Of a DNA stretch of 64,000 nucleotides, positions 55,801 through 64,000 are shown piece after piece (the stretch's first letter is position 1; every line of letters starts with the position of its first letter). The DNA lies in contig JAGVSM010000907.1 of assembly GCA_022494885.1 (NCBI GenBank), positions 1 to 64,000 of the forward strand, written 5' to 3'. A model generated the notes under the pieces. The model was not told the origin of the DNA and made no database searches. It saw nothing but the letters and a program-made list of their open reading frames with translations. The DNA comes from Micrasema longulum (taxonomy: Eukaryota > Arthropoda > Insecta > Trichoptera > Brachycentridae). A program made the translations under genes and the position numbers.

Positions 55801-58800
55801 TTTTATTATTTCAACTTTACTAAATTAAAAATAAAATGTTCCATTTATTTCTTCATATAAAATAAAATGGTGTTCTTAAAATCACCCTTAACTTCAAATT
55901 TCAAACTGTAGATTTCAAAGAGCTTTCTTATGAGAATGCTAACTATTTACCTTGTTGAAGAATGTACTCCAGAATAGTTCTCGACTGCAGATATTAATTA
56001 AACAGTTGAAGTATAAATGTTTATGTAAAAAGGTGAGTTTTTTAATTTGAATATTTTTTAGATCAAGACTCTAGTCTGCCTATACGCATAATGCTGAAAT
56101 CTCTAAAGAAACGTTTCACATTTCATTTCTCTGGGAATCGAAAGACGAATCGTCTGGATAGACCCGAATGGTTCATGACTCAGATCCTGTCCTGGCTTCG
56201 TGATCATCTCCCCTTCATCGACAAACATCTAAACCCGGTGATTGAGGGTTTGGATATGGACATCGACGTTCAGGTATGTAGTATGTTGTGCACATCACTG
56301 GGAGGTAAAAATATAATTTATGTTATAAATGAGATATACAGAAACCTGTATTCATTGCAAAATTATATTTTTATTTTATTCAATACCAGCTCCGAAAGGT
56401 CTAGTGAGATCATCTTTAGTAGACGACTTTCTTATCTGTCATCTCACATACGCGCTAATTGTCACTGTGTATATTTTGTTTTTAACTCTTAAGTTTTTAT
56501 AAAAAATACCAAATGTGATGAAATTGTGGCTTGAGCGAGATAGACTATAATAGCGGAAAATCATGCGTTGGAGAAAAGACAATATACATAGTCCGTGTAG
56601 TGCTAGGACATGTGCAGATAGTTTGTTTATAACTTCTCATTAAATATGCGTGCTGACAGAATATTTTTTAATAATTCCTATGATTTAGTTACGTACAATG
56701 TTAGTGCAATAGAACAAAATACAAACAAAATCATCACTATTATTATTTACACTTATCACTATTAAAAAAATACCACGATCCGTTAGTCTATGGAAATGTA
56801 GCATCGTTATTATATTAATTCATTTTTCCACTAAGAATAGAAGATGAAAAGTAGCCTATGACACTTGTTAGTTCTTCGGCTATCCCAATGCAAAAAATTA
56901 CATTGATCAGTCCCTCCGTTGCGACGTGTAAGAAACAAAAAAATACAGATAAACACATTTTTGTATTTATAATACTAATAAATTTTATACCTTATATATT
57001 CTGTTCATATTTACAAAATGAAAAGGAGCCGCCTGTGCTTTGTGCCGATTCATCGCCCTTGCATCATCAGGTGTGCATAAGGTTAACCAATCTAGCGTCA
57101 ATTATATTCTTATTTCTCAGCTTATTCAAGTCTAAATTATATTTTAAATAGTGTGATTCAATGTGTTCTAATATTATAATTTGTCTAGGGAAAGAGACTA
57201 TTGCAGGAGACTGCTGCGAGCCATTACATAAATTGATTAATTATTAAAAAAAATAATTGTTTTTCACCACTTATTTTTTATTTTTTCTACCAACCGGTTT
57301 CAAAACTACAAAGTTTCTTTATGAAGGTATAATTTAGTAATTAGATACTAAGAAGTGCTAACTTTTTATAAGTGATTGCCAATATCGGGGACACCTGATA
57401 AGGCACAAGAAGAAGAAGATATATGCTTCCACTCTCAATCATATTGTATCCCAACTCAACACATGGCTTTTGGTCCCACGAAGTTTGGGATACGTTACCA
57501 TTTTATCTTATATTATAATATAATATGTACTTTTATAGTAAATAAAAAAATAAAAAATATTGCAATACACACAACTCCAAAAATTTACATTTAAATAGGT
57601 TTCTATCAACAATCTTTCTTAAAAAATTGCTTAATAATACTGCCCTGTCTTCATATAATTATTTTTATTTTATATTATTTGTCCATACATATCTGTATTA
57701 TTTAAATTTGTAGCATGAATTTACTTGTGGTCTCCTGCGCTTGGTTGTGGATCGTCTCCATTTACTTTTTGCTACTATAATCTCCGATGATGTGCTGTTC
57801 TCCCACGCTGTGGACGAGTGTCTAGGCTTCGAGCGAGAGCTCCGATCTCTTGTTGGAGACATTCCCTCACCAGATGATGAATCCAGTCCCCGAGTTACTT
57901 CGGTACTTACCGATGCCAGATATCTACAAAGATGGCTAGCAGTCGAAAAGAAATGTACGTTAATAAACATAATTAATAGTACTTTTATTTCATGAAAAAA
58001 TTGTAATTTAATAGTTTTCATATACTTATTAGTAGTCTGTGTCTGGGCGGATTAAGAATACAGATCTGTGTGTGAAATAGAACCAGAATCCTGGACAAGT
58101 GTTTTCAACTTTATGTGTGCTCTCAGGTAAAAATCCCATATTAGGAAATCGAGTGGAGATATGTCTGTCTCGTAGTGCAGTGGTTGGCGCATTCGCCTAC
58201 CATGTTTGAAGTCCCGGTTTCAATTCCTGGGAAGGTCGACATGAAATATTAATTAAATAGGTAGTTCTACACTGCAATATTTCATGTTCCTGGACTGGTA
58301 TCTTAAAAGTTAGGCTGATCACCTTTCCTTCAGTAACAGATGACCAATGTACGCCACATTACTGAGGAAGTTCAAATTTTTATTTATTTGTTCTGATTGG
58401 TGAATTGGCTTCCCGGAAATCTATCACAACACTCTATCATTGGTTTATTTGAAAGAACTTGTGATGCAGTTCAAAGTGGTTTATTTTTATTAAAATCACA
58501 TTTTTTAGATATTTCGCTGCACAATTAAAAGCTCTAATGTTTGCCGCTTGTAAGAAAACATTTTTCATATCAAATTTCCTGTAGCACTGAACTTTCTCAT
58601 TGTACCAATGCAGTGCCCTATGCACCATCGGGTGTCGACAGGGAGATGATGATGATTTGTATTTAACTAAAGATATACTTTTGCTTCCACTTGTTTTCAA
58701 ACATATTTTTGTTCAGTGCATTTTATTTACTATAGAAAATGTATTCTCTTTTTCAATTGAAAAATAGTGGAAAGTACTATTTTAAATCATGTTATATCAT

Positions 58801-61800
58801 ATATTTATTTAAAAAAAATATGTTTTAGTTTCTTGTATTTGAGTGAAGCCTTAGACAAAAATATGATTCCCCATTTACAGTAAAACAATTAGAAGAAATG
58901 ATAAATTGTGCACAAAGATCTAGATACATGCTTACAAGGGAAGAGAGAATAATATGCTCGTGATTATTTACAAATGTGTATAATCCCATTCTTTTCAGTA
59001 AATGACAGGCCGCTAGATCCCGTTAGATCCGGCGCTGTACTTATATATATTTTATTTCTATTTCAGTTGCCATCCAAAAGATGGATGAGATGTTAAGTGG
59101 CGATGAATGGCTCCAAGTGCTCGGGTCACAGGATGGTACAGAGAGAGATGCCGAAGGCATTCCTCAGGGAGCTGACTGGCTCATCTCCTTACTTCACACT
59201 GTCCATGACCGGTACTCGGTGCTACCGCAGCCCGGGCACAGGTGAGATATTATCTCCAGTGGACTGTAGATACCACAGGATATCATGTTGGGAACTCCAC
59301 AAATGCGCAGACTCCTAGATGGGTTAAATATAGTGAGACAGGCAGCTGATCCTGTGGGATGCTAATACAGTTGGGACTGTGCTTTCTTCTGAGCAGAACA
59401 CACACATTCTCTTGTCTTTGGATTCACTGTCATGGTTTACCTAGGGAATTCTTCTTTATTATACATAGGTCCTTATTTCATTGTAAATATCTGCATTTTT
59501 AATTATGTTCGTCATGATTTGTATAATACCTTTATTTGGTTTTTCTTTGTAAATATAAAATGTGTATTTTCTTGTAGTACTTACCCATGTTTTATCTATT
59601 TGTTTGAAATTAGATTGTTTGAAAATTCCCTGTTAAGTAGGGACTCTTCAATACTTAAATTAATGCATTTATAAATATAATGACACATCAATATATAAAA
59701 TACATTATTAAAATTTACGCCTGTCAAAGAATATAATACTGATAAGTTATTTTCTAATACATGCTATAGCATAGTTAAGATCATGTATCTAAGAATAAAT
59801 CAATTTAGTAATTAATTTTGATAGTAAAAATAAAAATGGATAAATTGTTGATAAATTACCTGGTCCATGAAGAAGTATAGAAATGGAAAAAATAATATTT
59901 TCAGGCGTTGCCTAGTATGTAGGTGAAATAATTCAATTAGATGAATCTCACCTGCATAAATAAAGGTTTCAGCTCTTTAACTTCACAAACATCAACAGAT
60001 GAAAGAATTGAAGGAATATAGATGTTCAAATATAGGCAGAATGGTAAATGTTACACAGTGTAAAGTGGCCACTTAAACCAGCCATTGACAGGTCATAAGC
60101 CCTGTAGATGCCTGGACTTCTATATTACCTTCTCTTAAATGTTCTTCATCTCTGTTGTAAAATGTTAATAAAAATGGAATAATTCAATAAAATAATAATG
60201 GTAATTAATTTTTATGGTACAATATGTAATTTTATAATTTAGTAAATAGATTAGTAAATAATTTTATGGTTCAATTAGCAATAGTTAAAATACATATTTA
60301 TAAATTATATTATGGTTCAATTAGCAATAGTTAAAATACATATTTGCAACATCATTAAGTTTATTCAAAATTATATCTATTTGTAAACATATAAGGGTAA
60401 TAATGAAGACAGCATCGATACTTTAAATTTATTTACGGAGCAATCTTATACAGTTGTCTCTTCCCAGGTGTCCCAATTAGTTTCCAGGTGACCCTAATAC
60501 ATAAAACCAAATCTATCCATTTCTTTTAATATTAAAAAATATTAACATAACTTTTATCTTTCAAATTCAAAATACTCATAGTTGATTCATTTCCTCTCTT
60601 TAGTATGTTTCAAAAGACCTTTAATTTTGCAGGTTACAGTTCCTGGAGCTGCAGATAGAGCTGTGTGAAGAGTTGCGAGTTCGCCTGACGCAGCTTATCG
60701 GGGAGGAGCTACACAGAGGGAGCAGTTGCGGCGGGGAGGGGCGGGGGCTCGAGGGAGGGGCTACCAAGTTGCTCGCTCTCCTTAATGTTGCCCACCACAT
60801 TCGCCAGGCCCTAGTGGACTGGTCGCACTCTGTGGTACAGTTATTTTATTAATTCAAAAAATTAAACTAGGAATATTTTGGATATATCTAAATCTCTGTG
60901 GATGGGTACTGAATTTGACGATCGAGGGATGAGACAAATAAACTTTTTTTAAGTGGTGAATAAATATGTCATTAGCTGATTTATTGGTTTATACGGGTTT
61001 TTAAATATTTTAATTGTATTTGACATCATATATTTTTTTATTAATTTTCTTATAACTGTTATAAAAATATGTAATAATCAGATAGTAAAAAATGTGTTAT
61101 TATTAATGTAAATAATTATACATAGTTGGCCACATGGTGTAATGGTCATCGTGTTTGCCTACCATGCAAGAGGTCTCAGGATCAATTCCTTGACAAATTT
61201 AAAATGGTTGACATGAAATATTAAAAAAAAAAGTGTAAAATACTAGTGTAAATACTAAGTGTAAAATATTTCATAGTCCCTATACTGGCACGTGAACCGT
61301 AAGACTGATCATCCTTATTTTCTGTAAAAAAACTAACAAAAAATGATCAAGATGCGCCGCTGCGATTGAGGTACCAATGCAGTGCCCTATGCACCATTCG
61401 TTACGGAAATGGAATGTTGATGATGATTAGTATATAACCACTTACCGATGTCTTATTGCCTATCGGTTTTGAAATGTACCCATCTCTTCATCATGTGCCG
61501 AGACACTCGCCATGTATGACTACGCATGTAAATACTAAAATACACCACCACGTTTACCAACAGGTAAAGTTTGTTATTGTTTTTAATATCGAAAAATTTT
61601 AGCATATTCATGGATGTAAATATGTATGTCATATTATATTATGCAATCATTTAATACCATATCTTGATGTAAGAATTTTCATTCGATTTCCGTAAGGTGT
61701 GACGTTTATATAATTTTCCTCAAGTTGTGTACATATATTGTTACTCACTGTTCTATGTTGATGGTCTGTACTTTTATTTATAATTTTTGATCGACAAATT

Positions 61801-63992
61801 AAAGTATTTACATTTTATTTTATATTCTTTTAAAATGTATTTCTGTTAAACACATTATTCCATATTTCCAGCCGTATCTCCAGCTGCACTACTACAAGAG
61901 ACAGTTCCACTACTTCACAGAGTTACAGCATATGCCCATTCCTGATCTGGATACAACTCCATCCAGGCCTATAGCAAGTACACTTCCATCTATTAGAAGT
62001 AAGATATACAGTATTTATTTATACTTTTACATTGTGTGTATTCTTTTTTTATACAGAATAATGTCACTGGGGTGTCCCGTGCCGAGGGAAACATTTTACA
62101 AAATGTGAAACATGCCTAAGATTAGCTATTTAAAAAAGTTAACATAATAATAACAATAATTAAAACGTAATTGATCTAATGAACCTAATTATCTTTAATA
62201 TAATTAACAATGAAAAACTAAAATAATCATAAAAAACATCCAATTTATAAACACACCAATTTATATAGACCAATAGAACAAATTTCATAAACAGTACACA
62301 CATTTTACCTATTTGGCTTGATCTACCCATCGATCCGTGCGCAACCCACCTCTACTATCCATGTCTTAATAGCAATTTTATATTGTGAGAACTTACTAAT
62401 TGTCCTTATGGATAATGAAAGTAGATTGTACACTTTAACCGAGTAGTAGGCCAATCCTCTTTATAATTTTTTTAATAATATTAGAGTAGGTATTTAATTA
62501 AATAATACAGACTTTCAACTCTAATTAAAGCTATTTCCATCACAAAGGACTAAGTTTTAATTCTGTTTTTGATTTTTTAATTGAAGCTCAAAAATAAAGT
62601 TCAAAAAAGGATACTGTTATTCCCCAAAAGTATGGTTGAAACAAAAAAGTAGAGTTTTTTTGAGTTAAATAACAATGTTTCTTATTTTATTTTTTTTATT
62701 TCTTATTAATTTTCCTAGTTTTTTATTAACGGTTTTACTATAATGTACATTTTCTTCTTTTGAAAACATGTTTCTTTAGCTTTTATACTTTATTATTACT
62801 TTTATAAATGTAAAGGGTGAGGGGTCTAGTAATATTATGTATGTATGTCCAGCTATCTGTTATTGTACCCTATTAAAATAAATAAATAAATAAGAAATAT
62901 TCTGTTGACTGAGTGTCACGTGACGGTGACTTAAAGTTTACGTAGGTACTATTGTGCACTTTGAATGAATTTCCTGTAATAAGGATACAGTATTTTTAGT
63001 TCTGATTTGACATCCAGGCAAATTTGTCCACAGCTCGTTTACTAATTTATAAAATGAGCTTAGACCTAACCAACTTTAACTTAACCACGTTCATGGTACT
63101 TGTGTATTATAGTTGATGGTTATTTTGGCACTGAAGATTTATTACGAAACAGATATACATAATACATTATAGAATAGCCTAAAAACATGTTTTTTACAAA
63201 ATTTAATCTCGTCAGTGTATTTAAATATATTGAAAGTGTATGTTGAATTGTGTTAAAGATCGTGGCGGCTCCATATCTCTCTTGCAAGTTGAAGCAGAGT
63301 CCCGGCAGTTGGCACAACTGGAGGCACTACACCTACAGCATGAGGCACAAGCCGCTGCAGATCCAAAGAATCAGGTATTCCATATCACCCGTATTATTTT
63401 TTCTTCTATCTCTTATGCGCACTATGGCGGGCACTGCATTATGTTATTTGTAAGGGGACCTCTTATACCAGTTAGAAGTGACAAAATTATAAAATATTTT
63501 TATGAAAAAATATTTCTTTTTAATAATATCAAAATGCAATAACCACTGCGAGGCGGGAAATAAAAATAAAATCTTAACCGATTTGTATAGTGCTGTTTTT
63601 CGGAAGCTTTACAATTATTAAGTTTTCCTTAACATAATAATATTTAAGTACTTTGGAATACGTAATTATTATACTAAGCAAATTCAAGTTGATGATATGT
63701 GCATTGTTCTATTGAAGAGACAAACAAAAGGATATTTTAAAATTAACTTTCAACAAAAACTATTGTTATAATTAACGTGATATATTTTCGAAAATTCTTA
63801 ATGGGTGTTTGCAGTTAAAATATGGTTTGTCTTATTTTAGCTGCTATTTAAAGAGGAGAGTGACCCGGACGCTGGAGTTTTCGAGGAAATACCTGGGCTC
63901 TTGGAGCGGCTGGTGGATGGAACATGCACTCTTATCTGTGATGACCTAGTACTAGAAGTAAAAGCGGCTTCCAGAGATTATCGTAATCAAAA
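52820..63992 (+). CDS. RINT1: RINT1 / TIP20-family Golgi-ER tethering protein, 3' end beyond the window
   Basis: Eleven exons with consistent phases give 647 residues before the sequence runs out: 52820-52960, 53059-53300, 54187-54342, 55562-55740, 56062-56273, 57714-57954, 59067-59241, 60633-60834, 61872-61998, 63259-63374 and 63841-63992. The N-terminal third is coiled-coil, Lys/Glu-rich (ALARAETASKKIKSLKEK). The RINT1/TIP1 domain follows: RPEWFMTQILSWLRDHLPF, VLFSHAVDECLGFERELRSL, DARYLQRWLAVEKKFAIQKM, HDRYSVLPQPGHRLQFLELQ and RVRLTQLIGEELHRG. RINT1 is a subunit of the NRZ complex (with ZW10 and NAG) that tethers Golgi-derived COPI vesicles at the ER; it also acts in checkpoint signalling through RAD50. 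Exon 9 carries a Gly-rich insert (SCGGEGRGLEGG). The acceptor before 63259 is weak (TGTGTTAAAG). The last visible donor is GTAAGT at 63993. About 50-100 C-terminal residues are missing. Confidence 0.9.
53301..54186. other. RINT1 intron 2
   Basis: It holds a family A SINE 3' fragment at about 53630-53695 (GGTGTACCAATGTAGCGCAC) and otherwise AT-rich sequence with no features seen. Confidence 0.5.
54343..55561. other. RINT1 intron 3
   Basis: It contains a truncated tRNA-like head at 54970-55000 (GGCGCCGTGGCGCAGTCAG), of the same family as 26932-27005. Nothing else was recognised. Confidence 0.5.
56274..57713. other. RINT1 intron 5
   Basis: The stretch at about 57285-57340 (CAACCGGTTTCAAAACTAC, TTTATGAAGGTATAAT) resembles 18137-18180. 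The stretch at 57420-57490 (TGCTTCCACTCTCAATCATA, TTGTATCCCAACTCAACACA and TTTTGGTCCCACGAAGTTTG) recurs at 19100-19170 and 37700-37750, and in reverse at 42040-42100. These are dispersed repeats; no exon was seen. Confidence 0.5.
58037..58655 (+). mobile_element. Family A composite SINE split by a MITE M1 insertion
   Basis: The head (GTGTCTGGGCGGATTAAGAA, GTGAAATAGAACCAGAATCC), the tRNA-like part (GTAGTGCAGTGGTTGGCGCA, box B GGTTTCAATTCC) and the body run to GTACGCCACATT at 58362. After the inserted element the SINE resumes at 58601 with TACCAATGCAGTGCCCTATG and ends GATGATGATGAT. It lies in RINT1 intron 6. Confidence 0.75.
58364..58599 (+). mobile_element. MITE family M1, copy D, inside a SINE
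   Basis: It starts TGAGGAAGTTCAAA and ends TGAACTTTCTCA, near-perfect inverted repeats. CATT precedes and CATTG closes it, suggesting a 4 bp or so target duplication. Interior blocks (CCCGGAAATCTATCACAA, TTTCATATCAAATTTCCTGT) match the copy at 1-306. Confidence 0.7.
59885..60135. repeat. Dispersed repeat, second copy of the 51240-51830 family
   Basis: It matches both the direct left part and the reversed right part of the copy upstream of RINT1, as described there. It lies in RINT1 intron 7. Confidence 0.5.
61125..61432 (+). mobile_element. Family A SINE in RINT1 intron 8
   Basis: GGCCACATGGTGTAATGGTC, ACCATGCAAGAGGTCTCAGG, body TATACTGGCACGTGAACCGT and AGACTGATCATCC, closing CAGTGCCCTATGCACCATTC and GATGATGATT. 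The region between box B and the body has a short local duplication (TGTAAAATACTAGTGTAAA). Confidence 0.65.
61433..61570. repeat. Solo arm of the 46.7 kb foldback element
   Basis: TAGTATATAACCACTTACCG, GCCTATCGGTTTTGAAATGT and ATCTCTTCATCATGTGCCGA match the left arm at 46670-46790, directly abutting a SINE. No second arm was seen in the remaining sequence. Confidence 0.65.
61999..63258. other. RINT1 intron 10 (between 61998 and 63259)
   Basis: AT-rich. 62815-62890 (GTAAAGGGTGAGGGGTCTAG ... AATAAATAAATAAATAA) looks like the 3' end of a retroposed element, but no coding part is recognisable. Confidence 0.4.
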
Positions 63993-64000
63993 GTAAGTTC

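Overview
The window is AT-rich, intron-containing animal DNA, most probably from an insect. Pointers are short genes with GT-AG introns, R1-type and jockey-like non-LTR retrotransposon relics, tRNA-derived SINEs, hAT and pogo-type relics and a Helitron-like end of a kind common in moths and butterflies. Lepidoptera is my best guess but is not proven by anything here. There are no bacterial operons, no CRISPR and no convincing functional tRNA or rRNA.

Layout, left to right. (1) 354-937 (+): the last two exons of an unrecognised small membrane protein, entering from the left edge. (2) 938-6870: intergenic, with a SINE, a 399 bp terminal-inverted-repeat element and a decayed R1-type retrotransposon end. 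(3) 6870-7160 (-): signal peptidase complex subunit 1, intact and single-exon. (4) 7447-13345 (+), head to head with it: a THAP9/P-element-transposase-like locus. Its splice sites and DDE triad survive, but its start codon, a THAP zinc ligand and its reading frame are broken. Segments at both ends are tandemly duplicated. (5) 14013-19724 (+): Rab geranylgeranyltransferase beta subunit, complete in five exons. (6) 22362-26131 (+): a GMC-family FAD oxidoreductase in three exons. Its second intron holds a stray THAP first exon and a reverse-oriented retrotransposon fragment. (7) 26132-35005: gene-poor AT-rich DNA with a 1,009 bp hAT relic flanked by near-matching 8 bp repeats. (8) 35006-44082 (-): a FoxJ1-type forkhead gene, two exons with a 7.9 kb intron full of repeats. 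(9) 44083-52819: GC-rich FoxJ1 promoter region, then repeats including a 1.56 kb foldback element with a second palindrome inside it. (10) 52820-63992 (+): RINT1, eleven exons, cut by the right edge.

The host genes are unrelated housekeeping or regulatory genes rather than a pathway cluster: ER signal-peptide removal, Rab prenylation, a secreted or membrane oxidoreductase, a ciliary transcription factor and a Golgi-to-ER tethering factor. The accessory interest lies in the mobile DNA: the decayed P/THAP locus with exon duplications, the hAT relic, the foldback element, and a high-copy composite SINE with a fixed head, a tRNA-like body and a (GAT)n tail. I did not find a wholly new multi-gene system. 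The best candidates for undescribed elements are the foldback element, the MITE sharing a TGAGGAAGTTCA-like end, and the composite SINE.
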